A model generated the notes under the pieces. It made no database searches, was not told the origin of the DNA, and saw only the letters and a list, made by a program, of their open reading frames with translations. A DNA stretch of 64,000 nucleotides from Buchananella felis (GTDB lineage Bacteria; Actinomycetota; Actinomycetes; Actinomycetales; Actinomycetaceae), in assembly GCF_041380015.1 (NCBI RefSeq), contig NZ_CP159978.1; one strand, written 5' to 3'. Below are positions 7,737 to 16,061 of the stretch, piece after piece. Every line of letters begins with the position of its first letter. Within the stretch, counting starts at the first letter, position 1. Position numbers and translations under genes: made by a program.

Positions 7737-8036
7737 ATGGCTAACGCCTATGGTTACACGCCCGAAGAGATGCGTCGTATTGGTAGCCAGTTGGTCTCCA
7801 TCAAGGCCGAGATCGACGGCAAGGTCCAAGAAGCCCTGGCCGCCGTTAACGGCCTGATCGGTTCTGGTTTCACCACCCAGGCCGCTTCTGGCGCCTACTC
7901 CGAACAATTCCAGCAGCTCTCTAACGGGTTGAAGCAGGTCAACGAGAGCATGGAGCCCCTGGGTAACTTCCTGACCCAGTACGCCAACGCGGTTGTGGAC
8001 ATGGACACCCAGATGAGTGCTTCCCTGCGCGGCTGA
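7737..8036 (+). CDS. WXG100/ESAT-6-like small protein, copy B
   Basis: 99 aa, identical to the copy at 5303 except for one residue (SNGLKQ here, STGLKQ there). Same features: helix-turn-helix size, turn GSGFTTQAASG lacking the usual W-x-G, and C-terminal helix with YANAVVDMD. The ATG start at 7737 is preceded by AGAAGG. This copy heads the complete module: partner at 8125, toxin at 8517 and immunity gene at 10109. The near-identity of the duplicates, including silent sites and the flanking hairpin, indicates recent duplication or ongoing gene conversion. Role in type VII secretion is inferred from fold size and context. Confidence 0.83.
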   Translation: MANAYGYTPEEMRRIGSQLVSIKAEIDGKVQEALAAVNGLIGSGFTTQAASGAYSEQFQQLSNGLKQVNESMEPLGNFLTQYANAVVDMDTQMSASLRG

Positions 8037-8052
8037 TTCACTGTTTGGCTCT

Positions 8053-8097
8053 GCCAGCCTCGGGGGCACGCGCGTTATTCGTGTCCCCGGGGCTGGC
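8053..8097 (+). promoter_or_regulatory. Intercistronic stem-loop, copy B
   Basis: Same 18-bp stem (arms 8053-8070 and 8080-8097) and 9-nt loop as in copy A, placed between the WXG100-like and partner genes. It may set their relative expression. Confidence 0.7.
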
Positions 8098-8124
8098 CTA
8101 GTTCAAAGCTAAGGGAGGGTGGTT

Positions 8125-8493
8125 TTGCAGTCCATCAGGGTTGATGTTGGCGCGTTAGGCACGGTTGGGGCCTCGGCTAGGACGATTGCTTTGGAGTTTG
8201 AGGGCGCCAACACGAACTCCAACACCATTGCTGGCGCGGTGGGGCATGGGGGTTTGAGTCAGACCGTGCGCGGTTTTGCCCATGACTGGGACGACAAACG
8301 CCAAAAGTTCATCGACGCCTTCAAAGCCTTCTCCGAGGCCTCGCTGGCCGTGGCCGATGCCTGGATCAAGTTCGACCAAGACGGCGCCGACACCCTCAAC
8401 GGCCAAGGCTCTACCGGAGGCGGTAGCGCTGGCGCCGCTGGTGGCGCCACTGGTGGCGGGACTAGCACCCACCCAACAACCTCGATCGCCTAA
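8125..8493 (+). CDS. Small helical T7SS-module partner protein, copy B
   Basis: 122 aa from TTG 8125, with GGGAGG 6 nt upstream. It is nearly the same as the copy A protein (HDWDDKRQKFIDAFKAFSEA, IKFDQDGADTL) but has five extra residues in its Gly/Ala/Thr-rich tail. The gene ends 23 nt before the toxin ATG, so the three genes are almost certainly one operon. No signal peptide or membrane segment. Likely a helical partner of the toxin N-terminal region or of the WXG100-like protein; no named family recognised. Confidence 0.75.
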   Translation: MQSIRVDVGALGTVGASARTIALEFEGANTNSNTIAGAVGHGGLSQTVRGFAHDWDDKRQKFIDAFKAFSEASLAVADAWIKFDQDGADTLNGQGSTGGGSAGAAGGATGGGTSTHPTTSIA

Positions 8494-8516
8494 AGTCCTG
8501 AAGGGATTAGTTGTCT

Positions 8517-10115
8517 ATGAGTGCGCGGCCTTCTGACTGGAGCGCCCTAGGATTAGGGGCTGATCCCACCCCGGGGGATGCGGTGGTGGTGCGTGATGGC
8601 GCCACCCGGTATCGGGGTGTGGCTGATGCGATCAAGCGTTGCGCCGACAGCCTGCGCACCCTGGAGGCCGGGGCCAGTTCCCGGGCCGAGAGTGTCACGG
8701 CGCTGCTTGAGCAGCGCGACACCCTGATCGATGGGATCGGCAAGGCCGAGGGGCGTTACCGCGCGGCCGGGGACGCGCTAGAGACGTACTCGGCGGCGTT
8801 GGACCGGGTGCAAACCGACACGCTAAATGCTCTCTATGCGGCTAGGCAGGCTAAGTGGGAGCGCGATGAGGCCCGCGACAACCAGCGCTACTACCAGGAC
8901 CTGGCCGACGACTACGCGGGTATCGACGATGACAGCGGCTATGGGCATGACCAGCAGGTGCGTTACACGCGGTTAGCGAGATCTGCCAGGCAGGACGCAG
9001 ATGCCGCGCAAGACCGGATTGATAATCAGGTCCGGGTGGTTGAAAACGCTGTCCGGGAGCGTGACTTAGCCGCGCAGACCGCTATTGATGCCATCCAGGG
9101 TGTTACCGCCACCGATGGGCTCAATGACGGCTGGTGGGAGGACTATGGCGCTAAGGTCCTGGGCTGGATCGCCACCATCGCCGAATGGGTCGCCGCCATC
9201 GCCGGCATCCTAGCCCTGGCCCTGTGCTGGGTACCTGTACTAGGCCAAGCACTAGCAGTCATCGCCGGCATCGCTGGACTCGTCGCCGCACTAGCCAACA
9301 TCGGCCTAGCCATCGGCGGGGAAAAGACCTGGGGCGAAGCCCTCCTCTCCATCGCCTACGCCGGCCTAGGCTGCATCGGCCTAGGCGGCCTACGCGGGGC
9401 AGTTTCGTCTTTGAAGGCACTGAAGGGTTTTGGTGGGGCACTCAAAGCTGCTGGTGGGATGAAGGGCGCGTTCTTGACCTTTGGGCGTGGGGCTGTCAAG
9501 GCGGTAAACACGGGCGCGAGCAAGATCTATGCTGCCGGCAAGACAGCATGGACAGCAACGTCAAAAGCGTTGAACAATGCCGCCGGACGAGTACGCACTG
9601 CTGTGAACACAAGGCATCTCTATGTCAGGGGCAAGACCCTCCGCCCTGGAGCCACCGGACGTGACCTATTAAGAACGCGTGCCCCATTTGGGAAACATGA
9701 GGGCAGACGAATCAAGAGCGCAGAAGAATGGGCCAGCATACACGCCCCCAACGGCGAAACTATCTACGGCCCAGCCGCTGTCGAAGGAACCGAACGAACA
9801 TTGTCCATGTCTGATTACGTGGAGGAATTTGGCCACGTCATCGACAGGATTGGCAAGAAAACAGGTAAATGGTTCTCTCCAGTCAAGGACGGTAAGGTCT
9901 ACAGCTTCGAAGCTCGCGCAGTTGAAGAAGCATGCAAGGACCTACCCTACAACCAGCTCGCATTCCCTCAGGAACTGCCAGACTTGCAAGTACGCATCTC
10001 CCAGGCGGCACCCAACCTTGGCCACCCCGGCGGCGCAATACAGCTGCAATTAATTCAGAACGGCAAAGAAGTTTCCATGGCAGATCTAATCGATCTAGGG
10101 GTATCAAAATGGTAG
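8517..10115 (+). CDS. Polymorphic toxin with T7SS-type N-terminus and TNT-like NADase C-terminus
   Basis: 532 aa. The helical N-terminal region (about 1-215) starts MSARPSDWSALGLGADPTPG and has long amphipathic helices rich in Q, E, R and A (AESVTALLEQRDTLIDGIGK), like LXG/WXG delivery domains. A hydrophobic glycine-rich segment follows (about 220-290, WVPVLGQALAVIAGIAGLVA), then a linker. The C-terminal about 110 residues are TNT-like: VIDRIGKKTGKWFSPVKDGK, SFEARA and APNLGHPGGAIQL; the final Gln aligns with the catalytic Gln of TNT NAD+ glycohydrolases. ATG 8517 is chosen over TTG 8511 because the paralogue at 59190 starts at the same residue. The stop overlaps the immunity ATG by 7 nt. The product probably kills competitors by NAD+ depletion after secretion; the secretion genes are not in the window. 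Confidence 0.85.
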   Translation: MSARPSDWSALGLGADPTPGDAVVVRDGATRYRGVADAIKRCADSLRTLEAGASSRAESVTALLEQRDTLIDGIGKAEGRYRAAGDALETYSAALDRVQTDTLNALYAARQAKWERDEARDNQRYYQDLADDYAGIDDDSGYGHDQQVRYTRLARSARQDADAAQDRIDNQVRVVENAVRERDLAAQTAIDAIQGVTATDGLNDGWWEDYGAKVLGWIATIAEWVAAIAGILALALCWVPVLGQALAVIAGIAGLVAALANIGLAIGGEKTWGEALLSIAYAGLGCIGLGGLRGAVSSLKALKGFGGALKAAGGMKGAFLTFGRGAVKAVNTGASKIYAAGKTAWTATSKALNNAAGRVRTAVNTRHLYVRGKTLRPGATGRDLLRTRAPFGKHEGRRIKSAEEWASIHAPNGETIYGPAAVEGTERTLSMSDYVEEFGHVIDRIGKKTGKWFSPVKDGKVYSFEARAVEEACKDLPYNQLAFPQELPDLQVRISQAAPNLGHPGGAIQLQLIQNGKEVSMADLIDLGVSKW

Positions 10116-10645
10116 AATTTGCATTCTCTAACACTTTCATAAGCCTAGTAACTTCCAGCCAGATCAAGGGCCGGATCGTAGAGCATGATGACCGCTACGA
10201 AATTGTGACCCCAGTTAGCGCAACCCATGTTGTCAAACTAGAGGACGGGGAATATTGCCTAGGGAGTTATGAGCGCGCCGACCCACCCTCCTTCACGCTC
10301 TACACCACCGACTTAGCACTCGCCGAACGGTATGTAGTATCCGCACTTTGCGACGACCACAGGGAAGATCTTCACTTCCCATCACTAGACTTCTACACCA
10401 TGGCCCGGAAAATTAAGCCCGGCTTTGAAGCGTTCATGATAAAGGAGCACTACTCAACGCTCCGCGATACACACACCGGTAACTCGTACCCAATCCGCAT
10501 ATACGAGTTTTCGGACAGACCGTTAAAAGCGACCAGACTATCCCATAGCCTCACCGTTCCCATCGAGGAGCTTTTCGCGGCCTACCTGGATCCGAATGGC
10601 GCTCCCCTATTCTCAGAATTTATCGAGAAGCGCCCACCCCGGTGA
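10109..10645 (+). CDS. Candidate immunity protein for TNT-like toxin, copy B
   Basis: 178 aa, start ATG 10109 overlapping the toxin TAG in ATGGTAG. Homologous over its full length to the protein at 6910, with shared blocks THVVK, GxYER, PPSF, DPNGAPLFSEFIEKRPPR. No signal peptide or membrane helix, so it should act in the cytoplasm against self-produced or imported toxin. Translational coupling ensures immunity is made together with toxin. Lower G+C than neighbouring core genes. It ends 55 nt before the convergent dapB stop. The immunity role rests on position and duplication with the toxin domain. Confidence 0.77.
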   Translation: MVEFAFSNTFISLVTSSQIKGRIVEHDDRYEIVTPVSATHVVKLEDGEYCLGSYERADPPSFTLYTTDLALAERYVVSALCDDHREDLHFPSLDFYTMARKIKPGFEAFMIKEHYSTLRDTHTGNSYPIRIYEFSDRPLKATRLSHSLTVPIEELFAAYLDPNGAPLFSEFIEKRPPR

Positions 10646-10700
10646 GAGAAAGCTAAGTCCAAGCAGCACGTCCCTGCTGTGGAGCGCCTGGGCAGAGCAA

Positions 10701-11447
10701 TCAGATCTCGATGAGGCTCTCCAGGCCGACGGTCAGGCCGCCGCGCCCGGCCACGTTGCGCACGGCCAGCAGCACGCCGGGCATGTAGCACTCGCGGTCA
10801 AAGGTGTCGGTGCGGATGGTGAGCATCTCCCCCGGGTTGCCGAACAGGACTTCCTCGTGGGCCATGAGGCCACGCAGACGCACCGCGTGCACCGGGATGC
10901 CGTCCACGCGTGCTCCGCGCGCGCCGTCCGGGTCGGTCTCGGTGGCGTCGGGCACCGCGCCCAGGCCGGCCTGGGCGCGGGCCGTGGCGATCGCGCGCGC
11001 GGTGGCCGCCGCGGTGCCGCTCGGGGCGTCCACCTTGGCGGGGTGGTGCAGCTCGATCACCTCTGCTGACTCGAAGAAGCGCGCCGCCTTCGCGGCGAAT
11101 TGCATGGCCAGCACCGCAGAGAGCGCGAAGTTCGGGGCGATCAGCACCGAGCGCTCGGGCAGGCGCTCCAGGTGCTCGGCCACGCGGGCACGGGAGGCGT
11201 CATCCCAGCCGGTGGTGCCCACCACCACGTCGGCTCCAGCATCCAGGACGGCGTGCACGTTAGCCTCCGCGACTGACGGCACGGTGAAGTCCACGACCAC
11301 CTGCGCGCCGCCCAGCGACTCCTTAGAGATCTGGTCTGCGGCGTCCAGGCGGGCCACCAGCTCCATGTCGGGCGCGCCCTCCACGGCGCGGCAAACAGTA
11401 GAACCCATGCGCCCAGCGGCGCCCAACACAGCAACGGCGATAGTCAT
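10701..11447 (-). CDS. dapB: 4-hydroxy-tetrahydrodipicolinate reductase
   Basis: 248 aa, usual length. NAD(P)-binding VLGAAGRMGSTV at the N-terminus, VVVGTTGW, and the substrate-binding block ELHHPAKVDAPSGTA including catalytic His and Lys. Reduces the dapA product in lysine/diaminopimelate synthesis. The frame is open upstream, but ATG 11447 is chosen because the Rossmann strand starts directly after it (MTIAVAVLGAAG). It lies downstream of the M16 peptidase gene on the same strand, the normal pnp-peptidase-dapB order. Its 3' end is also present as a short duplicate at 7503-7537. Confidence 0.97.
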   Translation of the reverse strand: MTIAVAVLGAAGRMGSTVCRAVEGAPDMELVARLDAADQISKESLGGAQVVVDFTVPSVAEANVHAVLDAGADVVVGTTGWDDASRARVAEHLERLPERSVLIAPNFALSAVLAMQFAAKAARFFESAEVIELHHPAKVDAPSGTAAATARAIATARAQAGLGAVPDATETDPDGARGARVDGIPVHAVRLRGLMAHEEVLFGNPGEMLTIRTDTFDRECYMPGVLLAVRNVAGRGGLTVGLESLIEI

Positions 11448-11574
11448 AGCCGCCAGCCTAGCGAAGGTGAGGCCAGGGCAGCCCAGAGCGTCCCGGCAAA
11501 TGGGCGCCCGGCCACCCAAAAGCCCGCACCGGCTAATGCTAACCGCGCGCTCCACACCCAAAAGCAGCAGACTC

Positions 11575-13005
11575 CTAGGCTCGCGCCACCAGCTCTTCCA
11601 GGCTTGCTGAGGCACCCACGGGCCCCACCAGGGCGAAGGCGCGCGGGGCGGCCCACAGGCGGCTGGCCACCGCGGCAACGTCGGCGGCCGTCACTGCCTC
11701 CAGACGCTCCACCATTCGCTCGACCGGGGTGAGGTGTCCATAAACGATCTCGGCGTGCCCAAGCCGGAACATGCGTGCACCGGTGTCCTCCAGGCCTAGC
11801 ACCAGGGAGCCGCGCAGCTGCCCGCGAGCGCGCGCCATCTCCTCCGCAGTGGGACCCTCGCTGGCCATGGCGTACCACTGCTCGAGCAGGACGGAGGTAA
11901 CGTCGTGCACCCGGCTCGGGGCGCAACCCGCGTACAGGCCAAAGTGGCCCGAATCGGAGTAGCGCGAATCGTAGGAGTAGGTGGAGTAGGCCCAGCCGCG
12001 CTTCTCCCGCACCTCCTGGAACAGGCGCGAGCTCATGCCGCCGCCCAGCACCGAGAGGAACACGGACATGGGCCAGCGCTGAGTCGTGCCCGCCGCGAAC
12101 GAGCGCGCCCCCAACACCAGGTGCGCCTGCTCGACGGGCCGGCGCACGCTGCGCACCTGGCTGCTCTCCAGGGCCGGGGCCTGACCGCCCGCGCGGCGGC
12201 CGCGCGGCGCTTCCTCTCCCGCCAGCCAACCGCCGCGTTCCAGGGCACGCGCCACCAGCTCCACCAGCTGGGCGTGATTGACCGCGCCCGCCGCCACGAC
12301 CACCAGCTCCGGGGCGTGATAGACGCGGTCGTAGTGCTCGCGCACCGACTCCCACGCGATCGCCTTCACCGTCTGCGCCGTGCCTCCCACCGGGCGGGCC
12401 AGCTCCCCGCCGTGCTGCGCGGCCGCACAGAACTCCTCGTGGACCACGTCGGTGGGATCGTCGGCGGCCATCGCCAGCTCGTCCAGGATCACCTCGCGCT
12501 CGCGCGCAAACTCCTGGCGGTCCAGCAGGGAGGAGGTCACCATGTCCCCCAGCACCTCCACCGCCAGCGGCAGGTCCACGCCCAGCACACGCGCGTGGTA
12601 GGCCGTGTATTCCTTGCCCGTGGCCGCGTTCAGGTCGCCGCCCACCGCGTCCAGGGTGGCGGCGATCTGCTCTGCGCTACGCGTGGGCGTGCCCTTGAAC
12701 AGCAGGTGCTCCAGGAAATGTGTGGCACCGTGTTCGCCGTCGCGCTCGTCACGCGAGCCCGCCGCCACCCACATGCCGATCGTCACCGACTGCGCCCCCG
12801 GCAGAACCTCGGTGAGCACGCGGGTGCCCCCAGGCAGGACGGTGCGCTGCAGCTGCGAGGAGCCGTCCTGGATGGTGAACTCGCTGCCTACACCGGTCAG
12901 CGGCAGCTCAATCGTGGGCGGGGTGAGCACTGCCCCGCCGGGCTGGACGGAAAGGGAGGGGTCGGACTGGGCGGCCTCGTCGCCGGGCAGAGTGGAAAAA
13001 CGCAC
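11575..13005 (-). CDS. M16 family zinc peptidase (mitochondrial-processing-peptidase-like)
   Basis: 476 aa. The inverted zinc motif HFLEH lies at residues 96-100 with the downstream glutamate in REVILDE (about 176), the HxxEH-X76-E spacing of M16 enzymes. N-terminal M16 domain (LPGGTRVLTEVLPGAQSVTI) and C-terminal inactive-type M16 domain (about 230-440, including GGGMSSRLFQEVREKRGWAY). The start is GTG at 13005. In actinobacteria this gene normally follows pnp and precedes dapB, as here. Its physiological substrate is not established from sequence. Confidence 0.93.
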   Translation of the reverse strand: MRFSTLPGDEAAQSDPSLSVQPGGAVLTPPTIELPLTGVGSEFTIQDGSSQLQRTVLPGGTRVLTEVLPGAQSVTIGMWVAAGSRDERDGEHGATHFLEHLLFKGTPTRSAEQIAATLDAVGGDLNAATGKEYTAYHARVLGVDLPLAVEVLGDMVTSSLLDRQEFAREREVILDELAMAADDPTDVVHEEFCAAAQHGGELARPVGGTAQTVKAIAWESVREHYDRVYHAPELVVVAAGAVNHAQLVELVARALERGGWLAGEEAPRGRRAGGQAPALESSQVRSVRRPVEQAHLVLGARSFAAGTTQRWPMSVFLSVLGGGMSSRLFQEVREKRGWAYSTYSYDSRYSDSGHFGLYAGCAPSRVHDVTSVLLEQWYAMASEGPTAEEMARARGQLRGSLVLGLEDTGARMFRLGHAEIVYGHLTPVERMVERLEAVTAADVAAVASRLWAAPRAFALVGPVGASASLEELVARA

Positions 13006-13105
13006 CCCTAGAGTCTATTGGCCCTCCCGCCGGGCGCCTCACCGGAGGCGGCGTTGGTGGCCGACGTCGCACCCGCACCTGTGCGCCCACGCGGCCGGGC
13101 AAAGC

Positions 13106-13216
13106 GGCGGCGCCACACAATCGCGGCGCCACAAAACGGCGGCGCCACACAATCGCGGCGCCACAAAACGGCGGCGCCGCACAATCGCGGCGCCACAAAA
13201 CGGCGGCGCCACATAA
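13106..13216. repeat. Tandem array of GGCGCC units, 32-bp period
   Basis: About three and a half copies of a 32-bp unit made of two 16-bp halves, GGCGCCACACAATCGC and GGCGCCACAAAACGGC. Every half contains the 6-bp palindrome GGCGCC, so the array has a restriction-site-like palindrome every 16 bp. Copies differ by single bases only. Confidence 0.9.
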
Positions 13217-13285
13217 CGACGGCGTGGGTGGGCGACGTCGGCCAACAGCGCTCGCGGCCACGCGCGCCGCAACCACGCAACAAGG

Positions 13286-13320
13286 AAGCGGGGTGGAACC
13301 TTTAAGGCTCCACCCCGCTT
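13286..13320 (-). terminator. Terminator after pnp
   Basis: Perfect 12-bp stem AAGCGGGGTGGA / TCCACCCCGCTT with an 11-nt loop, just downstream of the pnp stop. Confidence 0.75.
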
Positions 13321-13342
13321 ACCTAGTCAACCGTGCGGCAGC

Positions 13343-15673
13343 TCAGTCCTCGCTGCGGGTCTTGCGGGTGCGCTGACGCGGACGGCGCTGGCGGCGCTCG
13401 CCGTCATCCTCGCCACGCTCGCCACGCTCGGAGCGACGCTCGGCGCGCTCGGCCTCAGCGGCGGCCTCGGCAGCCAGCTGCTCCTCGGAGAGCACCACGT
13501 GCAGGGAGAGCTTGCCGCGCGGGTCGATCTCAGCCAGCTCGACCTCAACCTGGTCACCCACGTTGAGGACCTCCTCCACGGCCTCGACGCGCTTGCCACC
13601 CACCAGACGACGGATCTGGGAGATGTGCAGCAGGCCGTCCTTGCCCGGGGCCAGGGAGACGAACGCACCGAAGGTGGTGGTCTTGACCACGGTGCCCACG
13701 AAGCGCTCGCCGACCTCCGGCATCATCGGGTTAGCGATGGCGTTGATCGCGGCGCGGGCGGCCTCGGCGGAAGCGCCGTCGGTGGCACCGATGTAGACGG
13801 TGCCGTCGTCCTCGATGGTGACCTCGGCGCCGGTGTCCTCCTGGATCTGGTTGATCATCTTGCCCTTCGGGCCGATGACCTCACCGATCTTGTCCACCGG
13901 GACCTGCAGGGCGATCACGCGCGGAGCGGTCGGGGCCATCTCCTCGGGGGCGTCGATCACGGAGGTCATGGCGTCCAGGATGGACAGGCGGGCGTCGCGG
14001 GCCTGCTCCAGGGCGGCGGCCAGCACGGAGGCCGGGATGCCGGTCAGCTTGGTGTCCAGCTGGATGGCGGTGACGAAGTCGCGGGTACCGGCCACCTTGA
14101 AGTCCATGTCACCGAAGGCGTCCTCGGCACCCAGGATGTCGGTGAGCGCGGAGTAGCGGGTCTCGCCGTCGATCTCCTCGCTCATCAGACCCATGGCGAT
14201 ACCGGCGACGGGGGCGCGCAGCGGCACACCGGCGGCCAGCAGGGACAGGGTGGAGGCGCAAACGGAGCCCATGGAGGTGGAGCCGTTGGAGCCCAGGGCC
14301 TCGCTCACCTGGCGGATAGCGTAGGGGAACTCCTCGCGGGTGGGCAGCACGGGCACCAGGGCGCGCTCGGCCAGCGCACCGTGGCCGATCTCGCGGCGCT
14401 TCGGGGAGCCCACGCGGCCGGTCTCACCGGTGGAGTAGGGCGGGAAGTTGTAGTTGTGCATGTAGCGCTTGCGGGTAACCGGGGTGAGGTTGTCCAGCTG
14501 CTGCTCCATGCGCAGCATGTTCAGGGTGGTCACGCCCAGGATCTGGGTCTCGCCACGCTCGAACAGGGCGGAGCCGTGCACGCGGGGCAGCACGTCCACC
14601 TCGATGTTGAGGGCGCGGATCGTGGTCAGGTTGCGACCGTCCATGCGCACGCCCTCGGTGAGGACCTTGCGGCGCACCGCAGCCTTGGTGAAGGAGCGGA
14701 AGGCGGCCTTGTAGTCCTTGGTCTCCTGCTCGTCCAGCTCACCGAAGGAGGCCAGCACCTCGTCGCGCACGGCGTCGATGGCGTCCTCGCGGGCCTGCTT
14801 CTCCACGATGGAGATGGCGGGGGCCAGCTTGTCGCCGGTGGCCTCCTTGACGCGCTCGTACTGCTCGTCGGTGTAGTCCAGGAACAGCGGGAACTCGGCG
14901 ACCGGCTTGGCGGCAACCTTGGCCAGCTCCACCTGGGCCTCGCACAGGACCTTGATGAAGGGCTTGGCGGCCTCGAGACCCTCAGCCACGACGGTCTCGG
15001 TGGGGGCGGGGGCACCGGCCTGCATGAGCTCCCAGGCGTTGTCGGTGGCCTCGGCCTCCACCATCATGATGGCGACGTCCTGGCCCTGCGCGGTCTCAAC
15101 CACGCGACCGGCAACAACCATGGAGAACACCGCGCGCTCGAGCTCGCTGAAGCGAGGGAAGGCAACCCACTGGCCGTCGATGAGGGCAATGCGGGTACCG
15201 CCAACCGGGCCGGAGAACGGCAGGCCGGAAAGCTGGGTGGACATGGAGGCGGCGTTGATGGCGACCACGTCGTAGGCGTCGTCGGGGTGCACGGACAGCA
15301 CGGTCTCAACAACCTGGACCTCGTTGCGCAGGCCCTTGACGAAGGAGGGGCGCAGCGGGCGGTCGATCAGACGGGCAGCCAGGATCGCCTCGGTGCCGGG
15401 ACGGCCCTCGCGGCGGAAGAAGGAGCCGGGGATCTTACCGGCGGCGTACTGACGCTCTTCCACGTCGACGGTGAGGGGGAAGAAGTCGAACTGGTCCTTG
15501 GGGTGCTTGCCCACGGTGGTGGCGGACAGCAGGGTGGTTTCTTCGTCGAGCAGGACGACGGCGCTACCGGCGGCCTGGCGGGCCAGCTGGCCGGTCTCGA
15601 AGCGGATTACGCGGGTACCAAACGAGCCGTTGTCAATTACGGCCTCGGCGTACGGGAAGTCAGAACCCTCCAC
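13343..15673 (-). CDS. pnp: Polyribonucleotide nucleotidyltransferase
   Basis: 776 aa. Phosphorolytic 3'-5' exoribonuclease of mRNA turnover; in actinobacteria also called GpsI. Two RNase PH-like halves (about 15-330 and 340-600) joined by a helical domain; FFRREGRPG and SNGSTSMGSVC are visible core motifs. KH domain with IGPKGKMI (about 625) and an S1 domain (GERFVGTVVKTTTFGAFVSL) follow, then a basic, disordered tail rich in R/E. ATG 15673 gives the typical MEGSDFPYAEAVIDNGSFGT start. Usually the gene follows rpsO directly; here an aldo-keto reductase and an MFS gene lie between them. Confidence 0.98.
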   Translation of the reverse strand: MEGSDFPYAEAVIDNGSFGTRVIRFETGQLARQAAGSAVVLLDEETTLLSATTVGKHPKDQFDFFPLTVDVEERQYAAGKIPGSFFRREGRPGTEAILAARLIDRPLRPSFVKGLRNEVQVVETVLSVHPDDAYDVVAINAASMSTQLSGLPFSGPVGGTRIALIDGQWVAFPRFSELERAVFSMVVAGRVVETAQGQDVAIMMVEAEATDNAWELMQAGAPAPTETVVAEGLEAAKPFIKVLCEAQVELAKVAAKPVAEFPLFLDYTDEQYERVKEATGDKLAPAISIVEKQAREDAIDAVRDEVLASFGELDEQETKDYKAAFRSFTKAAVRRKVLTEGVRMDGRNLTTIRALNIEVDVLPRVHGSALFERGETQILGVTTLNMLRMEQQLDNLTPVTRKRYMHNYNFPPYSTGETGRVGSPKRREIGHGALAERALVPVLPTREEFPYAIRQVSEALGSNGSTSMGSVCASTLSLLAAGVPLRAPVAGIAMGLMSEEIDGETRYSALTDILGAEDAFGDMDFKVAGTRDFVTAIQLDTKLTGIPASVLAAALEQARDARLSILDAMTSVIDAPEEMAPTAPRVIALQVPVDKIGEVIGPKGKMINQIQEDTGAEVTIEDDGTVYIGATDGASAEAARAAINAIANPMMPEVGERFVGTVVKTTTFGAFVSLAPGKDGLLHISQIRRLVGGKRVEAVEEVLNVGDQVEVELAEIDPRGKLSLHVVLSEEQLAAEAAAEAERAERRSERGERGEDDGERRQRRPRQRTRKTRSED

Positions 15674-16061
15674 GGGTCCCCTTTCTCTTCAGGCAGGAAG
15701 CATCCTCCTGGGCCGTTTGGCCTCTTGACCACCCCAAGTGGTCGCTCCCTGTGGGCTTTTGCCCTTTTCTTGACTCTGTATCCCCTCAATCATCCCGTAG
15801 TTTCGAGGCGTTTTCAGCATCTGCCGCACGTGTTGCCCGTCACCTCGCCGTGCCCGACGCTCCTCCCGCCGAAACTTGTCCAAACCCGCCGGGACTTGTC
15901 CTCAGCGGCCCCGCTACGGACAAGTTTCAGCGCCCAATGACAAGTTTCGGCGCATGCGCTGGCCCCGCCGCCCCGCCTGCAACTGCCCCGCCCTCCGCCG
16001 CCCCGCCTGCAGCCGCCCCGCTACCGCAGCGCGGCGCAACGCGCCGGCTTAGGGTAGTGGC
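15674..16061. other. Divergent gap between pnp and aldo-keto reductase
   Basis: About 390 bases without a gene. It carries repeat family 1 copy 2 (15868-15953) and a low-complexity stretch of GCCCCGCC and CTGCA units (15958-16025). The end holds TAGGGT 6 nt before the next ATG. Confidence 0.55.
15868..15953. repeat. 20-nt-period nested palindrome, family 1, copy 2
   Basis: Two direct units with ACTTGTCC 20 nt apart, a GC-rich turn, and two inverted units ACAAGTTTC(A/G)GCGC 20 nt apart. Closely related to the copies at 2598 and 17134. It flanks the aldo-keto reductase on its upstream side. Confidence 0.88.

Larger units (their letters stand above)
13006..13342. other. Peptidase-pnp intergenic region with repeats and terminator
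   Basis: No gene seen. Contains two GACGTC-centred motifs (13054-13070 and 13224-13245), a GGCGCC tandem repeat array, and a terminator at 13286-13320. Confidence 0.6.

Noticed and set aside
5303..10645. Insertion sequence or prophage carrying the toxin array
   Set aside because: No transposase, integrase or terminal inverted repeats were found around either array.
13106..13216. CRISPR array of 32-bp repeats
   Set aside because: The repeats are contiguous with no spacers.
13499..15940. 813-aa plus-strand open frame opposite pnp
   Set aside because: Pure antisense shadow of a high-GC gene: very rich in G, H, L, V and without any recognisable domain.
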